From assembly GCA_012729575.1 (NCBI GenBank), contig JAAYCW010000041.1:1-36160 (forward strand): 36,160 bases of DNA. Reading direction: 5' to 3'. This document shows, in pieces, positions 17,361-25,911 of this stretch (the first letter of the stretch is position 1; every line of letters starts with the position of its first letter). The notes under the pieces are model-generated. The model did no database searches. It saw only the letters and a program-made list of their open reading frames with translations, and was not told the origin of the DNA. The stretch is from Actinomycetota bacterium (GTDB taxonomy: Bacteria; Actinomycetota; Thermoleophilia; RBG-16-64-13). A program made the position numbers and the translations under genes.

Positions 17361-18506
17361 TCAGCTCTCCTCGGGAACGGTCCCACGAACAGCCGCGCCA
17401 TCGGGCGCCGGCCCGGTCGCAGCAGACTGGTCCGGCCTCTCGATCAGCATGGCATCTCCGAAGCTGAAGAACCGGTACCGGAGTCGTATCGCCTCCTGGT
17501 ACGCACAGCGTAGCCGTTTCGCGCCGGCAAAAGCAGTGGTCAACACGAGTACGGTACTCCGAGGAAGGTGGAAGTTGGTGAGAAGCGCGTCGACGGCCTG
17601 GAAGTGATGGCCCGGAGTGATGTAGATGTCGGTGGATCCGCCGACCGTGCTCTGGGTGGCACTCCCTTCGAGAGCACCCGTCCTCGCCAGTGTCTCCAGG
17701 ACCCGGGCGACCGTCGTCCCCACGGCCACCAGCCTCCGGCCCGCGCGCTTGGTCTCCACGATCCTGGCCAGAGCTCCGGCCTGCACGCTGTACGTCTCGC
17801 GGTGAATCCGGTGGTCTTCCACCACTTCCTCACGGATGGGGAGAAAGGTATCCAGTCCGACGTGAAGCGTCACCCGGACAGAGTCGACTCCCTCTTCCTG
17901 GAGACGCTCCAAGAGCGGAAGAGTGAAATGAAGCCCCGCCGTCGGGGCGGCCGCCGACCCGGGTACCGCCGCATAGACCGTCTGGTAGCTGTCCGGCCGG
18001 TCCGGATATGTCCTTATGTAGGGAGGCAAAGGCATCTTGCCGTGCGCCTCCATGATGGTGACCAAGGACCGGCCCGGAGGCCCCACCACCATCCAGCGGC
18101 CTTCCCCCAGGCTCGATCGCAGTGTGATCTCCTCCCCACCATCGAGAATCAGCTGTTGTTCTGGACGTAGCCGGTGCGAGGGCCGGGCCAAAGCCTCCCA
18201 GACTTCCGCAGGGGACCTTCCTGCCTGGAGCGCGGTATCGCCACCCACCTCCAGAGGCCTCAGGAAGAGGACCTCGACCTCCCCCCCGGTGGTCTTGTGC
18301 GCGTGCAGCCGTGCAGGCAGGACCCTGGAGTCGTTGAAGACCAGCATGTCCCCGGGTAGGAGAATATCCGGCAGCTCGGAGAAGACCCGGTGGTCCAGGC
18401 GGCCACTCGGCTGCAGATGCAGCAGGCGGCACGAGTCGCGCGGCTCGGCCGGGTGCTGTGCGATCAGCTCCTCGGGGAAGTCGAAATCAAGCTCTTCCAG
18501 GCGCAC
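17361..18506 (-). CDS. queA: S-adenosylmethionine:tRNA ribosyltransferase-isomerase QueA
   Basis: QueA transfers and isomerises the ribosyl group of SAM onto 7-aminomethyl-7-deazaguanine in tRNA, giving epoxyqueuosine. The protein has 381 residues, compared with a usual 340-350. It starts MRLEELDFDFPEELIAQHP and contains the family features RDSCRLL, LVFNDSRVLPARL, AAPTAGLHFT and VGLDTFLPIREE followed by IHRETYSV. The extra length is a C-terminal tail after SFGDAMLIE. The only plausible start is GTG 18506, without a clear ribosome-binding site. A CATACT sequence seven bases upstream could be a -10 element of a leaderless message, though no -35 partner is evident. It precedes tgt by 27 bases. 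Confidence 0.96.
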   Translation of the reverse strand: MRLEELDFDFPEELIAQHPAEPRDSCRLLHLQPSGRLDHRVFSELPDILLPGDMLVFNDSRVLPARLHAHKTTGGEVEVLFLRPLEVGGDTALQAGRSPAEVWEALARPSHRLRPEQQLILDGGEEITLRSSLGEGRWMVVGPPGRSLVTIMEAHGKMPLPPYIRTYPDRPDSYQTVYAAVPGSAAAPTAGLHFTLPLLERLQEEGVDSVRVTLHVGLDTFLPIREEVVEDHRIHRETYSVQAGALARIVETKRAGRRLVAVGTTVARVLETLARTGALEGSATQSTVGGSTDIYITPGHHFQAVDALLTNFHLPRSTVLVLTTAFAGAKRLRCAYQEAIRLRYRFFSFGDAMLIERPDQSAATGPAPDGAAVRGTVPEES

Positions 18507-18567
18507 GGTGGTCAGTATGCTCGATCAGCGTGGATACGCACCGCGTCCGTGACCCTTGCACCTGGGA

Positions 18568-18786
18568 TCATCGGCGGGAGAACAGATAGAGGATGAGGGA
18601 ACCCACCACACTCACCACGACCATGAGGCCGATAGGGATGTAAACGGTGACGTTCTTGCCCCGATACACGAAATCCCCCGGTAGACGCGTCCAGCCCAGT
18701 TTCGCCGCCAGGTAGAGAAGGCCGCCAAGCACCAGTAACCCCACTCCGATTCCGAGAACAAGCTTAGCCACACCCTCAAGACCCAC
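18568..18786 (-). CDS. Small membrane protein, DUF2905 family
   Basis: This 72-residue protein has two hydrophobic segments. The first (AKLVLGIGVGLLVLGGLLYLA) is followed by GWTRLPGDFVYRGKNVTVYIPIG, and the second (LMVVVSVVGSLILYLF) ends the protein. The LPGD pattern and the aromatic/Pro-containing turn before the second helix match the DUF2905 family, which commonly sits between ruvB and queA, as here. I chose GTG 18786 because GGGAG lies seven bases upstream; this overlaps the queH stop by 11 bases. A second GTG at 18773 would remove the overlap. Function unknown; conserved linkage to queA/ruvB may be only operonic. Family fairly sure, start uncertain. Confidence 0.82.
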   Translation of the reverse strand: MGLEGVAKLVLGIGVGLLVLGGLLYLAAKLGWTRLPGDFVYRGKNVTVYIPIGLMVVVSVVGSLILYLFSRR

Positions 18787-19306
18787 GGTACCGCTCCCAC
18801 TCGGATACCAGGCAACCACAATACTTCTGCCGGTACAGGCCCCACTCCCTGCTCAGACGCCGGGACTCGGGGTAGAGCGGACGCAGATCTTCGTAGACGA
18901 ACTCCACCCCATGCCGCTCCGCCGCCAGGGCCCCCTGGGCCTGAATGGCCTCGTGGTCCTGCCAAGGGCTGATGGAGAGAGTGGTGGAGAAGGCATCGCA
19001 CCCTTGGGAGACGGCTTCCTGAGCGGTCCGCTCCAGGCGGTGTCCGATGCATCTGCTGCAGCGAGATTCCTCAGTTCCCGTGACCAGCGCGAACCAGCCG
19101 GCGGGGTCGTAGCTCTCGTCCACGACAGACTTGACGTCCGTGATCTCGCACACTTCCTCGGTCCCGGTGAGCCTCCGCCGGTACTCCAGCAGCGGGTGGA
19201 CGTTCGGGTTGAACCAGAAGCCCACGACCTCCACTTCCTTCTCCTGCCAATGCGGGATGGTCGCACCGGCACAAGGTCCGCAGCATATGTGGAGGAGTAG
19301 CTTCAT
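18776..19306 (-). CDS. queH: Epoxyqueuosine reductase QueH (DUF208)
   Basis: QueH reduces epoxyqueuosine to queuosine in tRNA, the last step of the pathway. It is unrelated to cobalamin-dependent QueG. The 176-residue protein from ATG 19306 begins MKLLLHICCGPCAG with the family CC pair. It has the FWFNPNVHPLLEYRRRL motif, a CSRC pair (EESRCSRCIGHRLERTA), FSTTLSISPWQD and a C-terminal YCGC. These cysteines bind the iron-sulfur and metal cofactors in characterised QueH. The frame continues upstream to 19387, but those 27 codons overlap ruvB and lack family similarity. It lies directly after ruvB and before DUF2905-queA-tgt. No queG is seen here. Assignment secure. Confidence 0.93.
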   Translation of the reverse strand: MKLLLHICCGPCAGATIPHWQEKEVEVVGFWFNPNVHPLLEYRRRLTGTEEVCEITDVKSVVDESYDPAGWFALVTGTEESRCSRCIGHRLERTAQEAVSQGCDAFSTTLSISPWQDHEAIQAQGALAAERHGVEFVYEDLRPLYPESRRLSREWGLYRQKYCGCLVSEWERYRGS

Positions 19307-19331
19307 CCCGGTCTCGTCTTCTCCCAGCCTC

Positions 19332-20381
19332 TCAGTTGAACAACGTGTCCGGCGGTGCCGGCTGGACCCCGACCGGCGCCTGGACACCGCAGTGCTCGTA
19401 TCCCAGCCGCGTGAGCACCCGGCCTCTGGGCGTCCGCATCAGAAACCCACGTTGCAGTAAGAACGGCTCGTATACATCCTCGATGGTATCGGCCTCCTCA
19501 CCGATGGCCACGGCCAAGGTCGACAGGCCCACAGGCCCGCCGTCGAACTTGTGCAAGATGAGATTCAGGATCTCGCGGTCCACCCGGTCCAGTCCTTCGT
19601 CGTCCACCTCGAAGAGCCGGAGAGCCTCCAAGGCTATCGTCCCCGTGATCCGCCCCTCGTGACGCACCTGGGCGTAGTCGCGCACTCTCTTGAGCAGGCG
19701 GTTGGCGATTCGCGGAGTGCCCCGGGAACGGAGGGCCAGGGCCTGTGCGCCCTCTTCGTCGATGACGACGGCCAGGATCTCAGCCGAGCGCACCACGATC
19801 CGGCCCAGATCCTCCATCGAGTAGTAGTCGAGCCGGTGGGAGAAGCCGAAGCGGTCCCGCAGCGGGGTGGTGATCAGCCCGCTCCGCGTTGTTGCTCCTA
19901 TCAGAGTGAAGTGCGGCAACTCCAGACGGATGGTGCGGGCGCTGGGACCCTGTCCGATGACGATGTCGATCTCAAAATCTTCCATCGCCGGATAAAGGAT
20001 CTCTTCGATGGAGCGGTTGAGCCGGTGGATCTCGTCTATGAAGAGGACGTCCCCCTGCTGCAGATGGGTGAGGATGGCGGCCATGTCGCCCTTGCGCTCC
20101 AGCGCCGGCCCCGACGTGGTGACGATGTTCACGCCCATCTCCTGAGCGATGATGTTCGCAAGAGTGGTCTTCCCCAAGCCAGGCGGACCGGCCAACAGCA
20201 CATGGTCGAGAGGCTCTCCCCGCGATATGGCCGCCTCGATGAAAATCTCCAGCTGTTCGCGCAACACCGGCTGTCCGACGAACGCGGTCAGAGAGCGAGG
20301 ACGTAGAGTGCGCTCCAGTTCCTGCTCGAGAGGAATCTCCTCTGGATGGGCCAAACGTTCTTCGTCGTCCACTCTGTCCAT
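19332..20381 (-). CDS. ruvB: Holliday junction branch migration helicase RuvB
   Basis: RuvB is the hexameric AAA+ motor that drives branch migration on RuvA-bound Holliday junctions. The 349-residue protein has Walker [10 protein letters not shown] (65-73), Walker B FIDEIHRL (114-121), sensor 1 with the arginine finger region [19 protein letters not shown] and a C-terminal winged helix. The N-terminal [12 protein letters not shown] is also typical. ATG 20381 is directly preceded by TAGGAG with almost no spacer. An in-frame GTG nine bases later (20372) would be better spaced, so the true start could be there. It follows ruvA by 23 bases. Confidence 0.97.
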   Translation of the reverse strand: MDRVDDEERLAHPEEIPLEQELERTLRPRSLTAFVGQPVLREQLEIFIEAAISRGEPLDHVLLAGPPGLGKTTLANIIAQEMGVNIVTTSGPALERKGDMAAILTHLQQGDVLFIDEIHRLNRSIEEILYPAMEDFEIDIVIGQGPSARTIRLELPHFTLIGATTRSGLITTPLRDRFGFSHRLDYYSMEDLGRIVVRSAEILAVVIDEEGAQALALRSRGTPRIANRLLKRVRDYAQVRHEGRITGTIALEALRLFEVDDEGLDRVDREILNLILHKFDGGPVGLSTLAVAIGEEADTIEDVYEPFLLQRGFLMRTPRGRVLTRLGYEHCGVQAPVGVQPAPPDTLFN

Positions 20382-20404
20382 CTCCTACATGAACCGCCGG
20401 GCGC

Positions 20405-20995
20405 TCAAGCGCGCCGCGCCAACGCGTCTCGGATCAGGTCTTCCACCGGCCGCTCCGGGTCCAACGACGCCAGCAGCTTCTCCGCCTCCGCTGTGCTGTA
20501 GCCCAACTCGACCAGGGCAGCCCGGGCCAAAGACAACGTCCCATCCTCGCCCGCCGCGCCTCTCGTCGCCGGAATAACCTCGCCGAGACCGAGTTCCCCC
20601 ACCTTCTCCCGTAGCTCCAGGATCAGTCTCTCGGCGGTCTTCTTGCCTATACCCGGTACCGAGGAGAAAAGAGCCACGTCGCCCACGGCCAGCGCCCTCT
20701 TCAGATCCGCCGGCCTGCGGCACGACAACGCGGCCAGGGCCAGCCTGGGTCCGATCTTGCTGACCCTCAAGAACAGGCGAAACAGCTCCCGTTCCTCTTC
20801 AGTGGAGAAGCCGAAAAGCTGCAGCACGTCTTCGCGCACGTGCAGGTGCACGAAGACGCAGACGGGCTGGCCGACGGCCGGCATGTCTCCAAGGGTGACG
20901 GCCGACACCTCCAGCAGGAACCCGACGCCCCCCACATCGATGACCACGCCTTCAGCCGTCTTGGCCGCTACATGACCTGTAAGGCGCTCTATCAT
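20405..20995 (-). CDS. ruvA: Holliday junction branch migration protein RuvA
   Basis: RuvA binds four-way junctions as a tetramer and loads RuvB. The 196-residue protein has the N-terminal OB-fold (MIERLTGHVAAKTAEGVVID), the VREDVLQLFGFSTEEERELFRLF segment, a helix-hairpin-helix pair (VSKIGPRLALAALS and VPGIGKKTAERLILELREK) and a C-terminal RuvB-binding domain (AALVELGYSTAEAEKLL). Its ATG overlaps the ruvC stop by four bases (ATGA). Length and motifs are standard. Confidence 0.97.
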   Translation of the reverse strand: MIERLTGHVAAKTAEGVVIDVGGVGFLLEVSAVTLGDMPAVGQPVCVFVHLHVREDVLQLFGFSTEEERELFRLFLRVSKIGPRLALAALSCRRPADLKRALAVGDVALFSSVPGIGKKTAERLILELREKVGELGLGEVIPATRGAAGEDGTLSLARAALVELGYSTAEAEKLLASLDPERPVEDLIRDALARRA

Positions 20996-21537
20996 CTGTC
21001 TCTCCGTAAGGCCCGGGTCTTCGCCTCACTGCGGGCGATCCGTTCCCGTACACCCGCGGTGTTCGCGTGGCAGATGGCGACGCCCAGAGCGTCCGCTGCG
21101 TGGTCGGGACGAGGTGTTTCGGATAGACCGAGCAATACCCTCACCATCTCCATGACCTGGTTCTTGTCGGCCTTGCCATACCCAACCACTGCCCGCTTGA
21201 TCTGCTGCGGCGTGTATTCAAACACATCGCAACCGATCTGCGCACATGCCAACAACGTCACACCTCGCGCGTGCCCCACCGCGAGAGCGGTCCTCACGTT
21301 CACATTGAAGAACAGGGACTCGATCGCCGTTGCCGTCGGCCGGTACTTGGCCAGGATCTCACCCACTTCGGAGTGTATGTGCTCCAGCCGCTGTTCGAGA
21401 GGCAGATCGGGGGGTGTCTCCACCACTCCATATTCCACAGCCTGAAGCCGGTTGCCCGACACGGAGATCACCCCAAAGCCGGTAGAGGCCGTCCCCGGGT
21501 CGAATCCGAGTATCACCCGGTCAGCCACCTCCGTCAC
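20992..21537 (-). CDS. ruvC: Crossover junction endodeoxyribonuclease RuvC
   Basis: RuvC resolves Holliday junctions by paired nicks. From GTG 21537 the protein has 181 residues. The catalytic acidic residues are in ILGFDPGTASTGFG (D near residue 11), TAIESLFFN (E) and PRPDHAADALGVAICH (two Asp). The QQIKRAVVGYGKADKNQV segment is also diagnostic. The open frame runs 46 codons further upstream over the end of yebC, where no RuvC similarity exists. The GTG lies 16 bases after the yebC stop. Its ribosome-binding site is weak (GGTGG). The yebC-ruvC-ruvA-ruvB order is conserved across many bacteria. Confidence 0.96.
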   Translation of the reverse strand: MTEVADRVILGFDPGTASTGFGVISVSGNRLQAVEYGVVETPPDLPLEQRLEHIHSEVGEILAKYRPTATAIESLFFNVNVRTALAVGHARGVTLLACAQIGCDVFEYTPQQIKRAVVGYGKADKNQVMEMVRVLLGLSETPRPDHAADALGVAICHANTAGVRERIARSEAKTRALRRDR

Positions 21538-21553
21538 GTGATGGAGGCCACCG

Positions 21554-22306
21554 TCAGCCTGCGATGGCTTCCATGACATCATCAGAGATGTCGAAGTTCG
21601 CATAAACCTCTTGGACGTCGTCATTCTCCTCCAGCGCGTCCAGAAGCCGCAGGGTCTTCTTGGCATCACCCTCATCGAGCGCGACCGTGTTCTTGGGGAT
21701 CATGGTGAGTTCCGCGGAACTGTACTTGATGCCCGCCTCTTCGAGACTCTTCCGGACCTGCATGAAGTCGGCTACATCGCATCGGATCTCGAAGGTATCG
21801 CCCTCAGAGAGTACGTCCTCCGCCCCTGCATCGATGGCCGCCATCATCACCTCGTCCTCGTCCGCATCCGCTGCGTCGACGAAGATGACCCCCTTGCGCT
21901 CGAACATCCAGCTGACCGATCCGTCCGTGCCCAGCTTGCCGCCCACGCGGTCGAAGATGTAGCGGACATCGGCCGCGGTACGGTTCTTGTTATCGGTGAG
22001 GGCCGTCACATAGACCGCCACTCCATTCGGACCATAACCTTCGTAGGTCAGATGATAGAAGGTCTCCGCATCCGAGCCCTCGCCGGTGCCCTTCTTGATG
22101 GCTCGATCGATGTTGTCATGAGGCATGTTGGCGTCCTTGGCCTTCACGATGGCCTGAGCCAAGGCGGCGTTGTGGTCAGGATCTCCCCCGCCTTCGCGAG
22201 CGGCGACGGTGATGGCGCGGGCAAGCTTTCCAAAGAGATTGCCCCGCTTGGCGTCGACCAACGCCTTCTTATGCTTGATACCCGCCCACTTTGAATGCCC
22301 CGACAT
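21554..22306 (-). CDS. yebC: YebC/PmpR-family transcription or translation regulator
   Basis: YebC proteins are DNA-binding or ribosome-associated regulators; recent work links YebC to polyproline translation, and PmpR to quorum-sensing control. The 250-residue protein begins MSGHSKWAGIKHKKALVDAK, the family signature. It then shows NMPHDNIDRAIKKGTG and the long middle domain YEGYGPNGVAVYVTALTDNKNRT. The acidic C-terminus is typical. GGAGG lies seven bases before ATG 22306. A good promoter at 22362-22390 precedes it, so it heads the yebC-ruvCAB-queH run. Family certain; specific role here unknown. Confidence 0.96.
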   Translation of the reverse strand: MSGHSKWAGIKHKKALVDAKRGNLFGKLARAITVAAREGGGDPDHNAALAQAIVKAKDANMPHDNIDRAIKKGTGEGSDAETFYHLTYEGYGPNGVAVYVTALTDNKNRTAADVRYIFDRVGGKLGTDGSVSWMFERKGVIFVDAADADEDEVMMAAIDAGAEDVLSEGDTFEIRCDVADFMQVRKSLEEAGIKYSSAELTMIPKNTVALDEGDAKKTLRLLDALEENDDVQEVYANFDISDDVMEAIAG

Positions 22307-22361
22307 CTCTGAACCTCCGCTCGAGCACCGGCCCGGTCTTTGTCTTCCTCGCGCGACTCAG

Positions 22362-22390
22362 AGTTTAGCCGAGCCCCCGGACGCCTTCAA
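22362..22390 (-). promoter_or_regulatory. Sigma-70-type promoter upstream of yebC-ruvCAB
   Basis: On the minus strand TTGAAG (22385-22390) is followed after 17 bases by TAAACT (22362-22367). The start would be near 22355, about 50 bases before the yebC ATG. The location after the RpiR-type gene supports an independent yebC-ruv transcript. Confidence 0.6.
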
Positions 22391-22412
22391 CGCGCCGCCC
22401 GGACCCTCGGTG

Positions 22413-23276
22413 TCAACGCAACCACCCGGACTCAGCCGCTTTGTCACGTACCGCTCTCACCCGCGAGTCGTACAGATCGCGCTCCCGGCTGTAGATGGCG
22501 GCCGCCAAGGCGCTCACGAGGCTGATAGGGCCCACCAACGAATGGGCGAAAAAGGTGGAATCGATATCCGCGTATAGGGTGATGCCGCCCCTACCCGCCA
22601 GTTCTGAGAGCGAGTTGTCGGTGACGACGATGACCTCCGCTCCCTGCTCGGCCGCCTTCTCCGCAAAGGAGACGGTGACGGAATGAGCCCGGCGAAAACC
22701 GATAGCCAGGAGTACGCCTCCGGCACCAAGACGGGTGAGCCGGGCAACGTTGGACTCATTGCTGTCGGTGACGGCAAGACACGGTATACCCAGCAGTTCC
22801 AGGACATATGATGCGTGTAACGCCACTATGGAGGCCTCGTGCAGACCGACCGCCAGCACCTGCGAAGCCGCAGCCAGAGAGGTCACCGCTCGGTTGAACC
22901 GCTCCAGCGTGTTCTTGCTGATGGTCTCCTCCAAGCTCAGACTGTCGGTCCGGAGCGACCGGGTCAGCACATCTTCCTCTATGGAAAACCCAAGCTGGTC
23001 CTCGTGGACCACGGGCCGGGCCGTCGCGCCCAGCCGATATTCGTCCCTAGCAGCCTTCTGCAACTCCGGATAGCCGGCGAAGCCCAGAGACTGAGCGAAG
23101 CGCACCACCGTGGAACTGGAGGTGTTGCCCTTCTGACCCAGCTCTTCCGCGCTGAGGTACCCCACCTCTTCCAGATGGTCGATGATGTACCGGGCGATTG
23201 CCTTCTGGGATCGAGAGAACCCATCGAAGCCCTCGCGCAGCAGATCACTCACTCGCCGTGGCCTGGCGTCGTCCAA
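22413..23276 (-). CDS. MurR/RpiR-family transcriptional regulator (HTH + SIS domain)
   Basis: RpiR-type regulators bind sugar phosphates through a SIS domain and control sugar or amino-sugar genes. The 287-residue protein has an N-terminal HTH (FSRSQKAIARYIIDHLEEVGYLS, then STVVRFAQSLGFAGYPELQK). The SIS domain spans about 125-265 (VLAVGLHEASIVALHASYVLELLG; VLLAIGFRRAHSVTVSFAEKAAE; VIVVTDNSLSELA). I use TTG 23276, preceded by GGAGGA; the frame is open to another TTG at 23324. The region just upstream is unusually AT-rich for this genome and contains TATTAT (23313-23318), a possible -10 element. No metabolic target gene is adjacent, so the effector and regulon cannot be inferred. Confidence 0.87.
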   Translation of the reverse strand: MDDARPRRVSDLLREGFDGFSRSQKAIARYIIDHLEEVGYLSAEELGQKGNTSSSTVVRFAQSLGFAGYPELQKAARDEYRLGATARPVVHEDQLGFSIEEDVLTRSLRTDSLSLEETISKNTLERFNRAVTSLAAASQVLAVGLHEASIVALHASYVLELLGIPCLAVTDSNESNVARLTRLGAGGVLLAIGFRRAHSVTVSFAEKAAEQGAEVIVVTDNSLSELAGRGGITLYADIDSTFFAHSLVGPISLVSALAAAIYSRERDLYDSRVRAVRDKAAESGWLR

Positions 23277-23407
23277 CTCTCCTCCGGCAACTGTGCAGGT
23301 TGCATCTCCTAAATAATACAACAATCATTGCACTCATCCTGCCGTCCTCATCGACCGCGTTGCAGTCTCGCTTGAGTTTTTGAGGAGAGGACCCTCTCAC
23401 ATAAGAC

Positions 23408-23435
23408 GTCCGGCGGCTCCGAAGAGCCGCCGGAC
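23408..23435 (-). terminator. Strong hairpin with UUCG loop after the rubredoxin gene
   Basis: Positions 23408-23419 pair perfectly with 23424-23435 (12 bp, GC-rich). On the minus strand the loop is TTCG closed by C-G, the very stable UUCG tetraloop. It lies about 38 bases after the rubredoxin stop and is followed by GTCTTAT, only a partial U-tract. It probably ends the EF-G-like/rubredoxin transcript. Confidence 0.65.
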
Positions 23436-23472
23436 GGCAATCACATGGTTTGGTTCACAAGGGTGGACCGGC

Positions 23473-23637
23473 TCAGTCCTCCACCTTCTCGAACTCCTCC
23501 ACACCCACACCGCAGTCCGGGCAGACCCAGTCGTCGGGCAGGTCTTCGAAGGCAGTCCCGGGTGGGATATCCTGAGTCGGATCGCCCACGGCGGGGTCGT
23601 AGACGTAGTCGCACACGAGGCACACCCATTTCTCCAT
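23473..23637 (-). CDS. Rubredoxin
   Basis: This 54-residue electron carrier binds one iron through four cysteines. The reading from ATG 23637 is [20 protein letters not shown] and continues with [19 protein letters not shown] and a short acidic end. The CxxCDYVYDP and WVCPDCG motifs are the two metal-binding loops. The length is typical of classical rubredoxins of anaerobes. The start lies one base after the stop codon of the EF-G-like gene (TAACATG), so translation is probably coupled. AGGAG lies about ten bases upstream, inside that gene. A strong hairpin follows. Redox partners are not in the window. Identity secure. Confidence 0.95.
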   Translation of the reverse strand: MEKWVCLVCDYVYDPAVGDPTQDIPPGTAFEDLPDDWVCPDCGVGVEEFEKVED

Positions 23638-23638
23638 G

Positions 23639-25726
23639 TTAAGACTCTCCTGCTTTACGGGCTTTGGCGTCCGCGATGATCTTCTCCGTCAGATGCGACG
23701 GCACTTCCTCGTAATGGTCGAACTCCAAGGTGAACGAACCACGTCCTGCCGTCATGGACCGCAGTTGGGGCGCGTAGGTGAGCATCTCGGCCAGAGGCAC
23801 CTGGGCTCTTATGACATGCATCTCCCCCATGCTTTCGCTGCCCTGCGGGCGGCCCCGTCTGCTGGACAGATCGCCCATAATGTCGCCCATGTTCTCCTCT
23901 GGAGCGATGACCTCGACGTTCATCACCGGCTCCAGCAGAACCGGAACGGCCTCGGTCATCGCTTTGTTCCATGCCAGCGACCCCGCCAGCTTGAAGGCCA
24001 GCTCGGATGAGTCGACCGTGTGGTAGGAACCGTCGTAGAGCTTGACCTTGATGTCCACCACCGGATATCCGGCCACCACCCCGTGCTCCATGGCCTCCAC
24101 GATGCCCTTCTCTACGGCCGGTATGAAGTTGCGCGGGATGGAGCCCCCGAAGATGGCGTCCTCGAACTCGTAGCCCTCACCCCGGGGCTTCGGCTCCACC
24201 TCGATCCAACAATCGCCGAACTGACCGCGTCCGCCGGTCTGCTTCTTGTGGCGACCCTGAGCGTTGGCCTTCTTGCGGATGGTCTCGCGGTACGGAACCT
24301 GCGGGGGATGCAGATCCACCTCCACTCCGAAGCGACGCTTCAGCTTGTCGAGGATGACCTCCACGTGCACCTGGCTGGTGCCCGAGATCAGCATCTCTTT
24401 GGTCTGCGGATCGAAGCGCAGTTCCATAGCCGGATCTTCCTCGGCGAGCCGTTTGAGCCCGTTGCTCACCTTCTCCTCGTCGCCCCGGGTCTTCGGAGTG
24501 ATGGCGAAGGAGATGGCCGCAGGTGGAAACTCGAACCGAGGGAGACGTACCGGATGGGAAGGGTCGGACAGGGTATCGCCCGTGCCCGCGTCCTTCAACT
24601 TGGCCAAGGCCACGATGTCTCCGGCACCCGCCTCGTCTATGCCCTTGGTATCCTTGCCCTGCATCAGAAGTATGTTGCCCGTCCGCTCCTTCTCCCCCGT
24701 GCGGATGTTGAGAAGCTGCGTATCGGTGGCGATCCTGCCGGAGAAGATACGGGCCAGGTTGACCCGGCCCGAGAACTGGTCGTAGATGGTCTTGAACACG
24801 AAGAGGGTGGCGGGCGCGTCGGCGTCCGTGGCCAGCTTCACTTCTTCGGTCCCGCTGGTCCCCTCGAGGGCGGTCCGCTCGCCCCGGTCGAGGGGCGAGG
24901 GGCTCGTCAAGAGCAGGTCGAGCAACCGGTCTGTGCCGATGTTCTTCGTGGCGCAGACGGGGATCACCGGCGTGACCTCTCCCGCCGCCAGAGCGGCCTT
25001 CAGCGCCGCGGTGATCTCATCCTCGCTGAGTTCCTCTCCCTCCAGGTACCTCTCGAGAAGGGCATCATCAGATTCGGCCACCCGATCGACCAGAGCCTCA
25101 CGGGCCGCGCTCACCGCATCGGCCATGTCGTCCGGAATGGGGGCCTCCGTCCCTTTGTCGGCCCCGCCCGAGTACGTATACGCTTTCATGCCGACCAGGT
25201 CCACTATGCCCTTGAATTCGGCTTCTTCGCCCACCGGTAGGGCTACGGCCACCGCTTCGTCTCCGAAACGTTCCTTGAGAGCGTCGAGCGCCTCTCCGAA
25301 GTAGGCGCGCTCCCGATCCATCATGTCGACGGCCGCTACCCGGGAGACACCCAACTCCCGAGCTCGTTTCCACAGCCTTTCAGTCTGGACTTCGACCTTA
25401 GCGACGGCATTGACGACTACCAACACGCTCTCCACCACCGGGAGCGTTCCCAGCGCCTCCGTGATGAACGACGCTTCCCCCGGAGTGTCCACCAGGTTGA
25501 TCTTGTGGCCTGCCCAATCCAGGTGCGCGAGACCCGCGGAGATGGTCATCTGGCGCTTGATCTCGTCTTCCTCATGATCCATGGTGGTGGTGCCATCCAT
25601 GACCGAGCCAAGACGGTTCTTCGCACCCGCGGTGAAGAGCAACGCCTCCACCACCGACGTCTTCCCTGCTCCACGGTGGCCCACCACCGCAACGTTTCTG
25701 ATCTTGGCCGGGTCAACCAACGCCAT
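23639..25726 (-). CDS. EF-G-like translational GTPase (EF-G2 type paralogue) with altered G motifs
   Basis: This 695-residue protein has all EF-G domains: GTPase (1-280), domain II ([21 protein letters not shown]), domain III ([13 protein letters not shown]), domain IV ([41 protein letters not shown]) and domain V (SRRGRPQG). Its G motifs differ from housekeeping EF-G. G1 is [10 protein letters not shown]3 is DTPGEASF, with Glu84 where EF-G has the catalytic His. G4 reads VDMMDRE where NKMD is expected, so Asn is replaced by Asp and Lys by Met. This fits the EF-G-like/EF-G2 branch, not the main factor. GAGGAGGAG precedes ATG 25726. It is followed at once by rubredoxin. It is probably a specialised translation or ribosome-associated factor. 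Confidence 0.9.
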   Translation of the reverse strand: MALVDPAKIRNVAVVGHRGAGKTSVVEALLFTAGAKNRLGSVMDGTTTMDHEEDEIKRQMTISAGLAHLDWAGHKINLVDTPGEASFITEALGTLPVVESVLVVVNAVAKVEVQTERLWKRARELGVSRVAAVDMMDRERAYFGEALDALKERFGDEAVAVALPVGEEAEFKGIVDLVGMKAYTYSGGADKGTEAPIPDDMADAVSAAREALVDRVAESDDALLERYLEGEELSEDEITAALKAALAAGEVTPVIPVCATKNIGTDRLLDLLLTSPSPLDRGERTALEGTSGTEEVKLATDADAPATLFVFKTIYDQFSGRVNLARIFSGRIATDTQLLNIRTGEKERTGNILLMQGKDTKGIDEAGAGDIVALAKLKDAGTGDTLSDPSHPVRLPRFEFPPAAISFAITPKTRGDEEKVSNGLKRLAEEDPAMELRFDPQTKEMLISGTSQVHVEVILDKLKRRFGVEVDLHPPQVPYRETIRKKANAQGRHKKQTGGRGQFGDCWIEVEPKPRGEGYEFEDAIFGGSIPRNFIPAVEKGIVEAMEHGVVAGYPVVDIKVKLYDGSYHTVDSSELAFKLAGSLAWNKAMTEAVPVLLEPVMNVEVIAPEENMGDIMGDLSSRRGRPQGSESMGEMHVIRAQVPLAEMLTYAPQLRSMTAGRGSFTLEFDHYEEVPSHLTEKIIADAKARKAGES

Positions 25727-25756
25727 AGCTCCTCCTCACCTCAGCCTTGCTCCGTC

Positions 25757-25778
25757 GCGGCCCTGCTGCCGGGGCCGC
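25757..25778 (-). other. Leader hairpin upstream of the EF-G-like gene
   Basis: GCGGCCC (25757-25763) pairs with 25772-25778 around an eight-base loop, 31 bases before the EF-G-like start. It sits downstream of the rpmF-unit terminator and before the ribosome-binding site. It has no U-tract. A regulatory role is possible but unproven. Confidence 0.35.
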
Positions 25779-25787
25779 ACGGCTCTA

Positions 25788-25818
25788 CCAATAAGAAACG
25801 CTGCCCGGCAGGCAGCGT
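25788..25818 (-). terminator. Intrinsic terminator of the rpmF/small-protein transcript
   Basis: ACGCTGCC (minus strand) pairs with GGCAGCGT around five bases (stem arms 25798-25805 and 25811-25818). The hairpin is followed on the minus strand by TTCTTATTGG. This is the only hairpin in the window with a recognisable T-rich tract. It lies about 95 bases after the 81-residue gene. Confidence 0.65.
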
Positions 25819-25911
25819 CCTTCAATACCGAACACCCTTGTCAACACGCTCAATGCCGGACTTTTCACAATCCCTCTTGAGACCCATAGACCGCAGACTC
25901 CCCAAGAAGAC

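Noticed and set aside
24020-25240. 406-codon open frame on the plus strand opposite the EF-G-like gene
   Set aside because: It is fully antisense to a well-supported gene, lacks a ribosome-binding site and family motifs, and is rich in Arg, His, Gly and Leu as typical shadow frames are.
25839-25844. TTGACA on the minus strand upstream of the EF-G-like gene
   Set aside because: No -10 hexamer lies 16-18 bases downstream; the nearest candidate (TATTGA) is only 11 bases away, and the expected site falls in the terminator hairpin.
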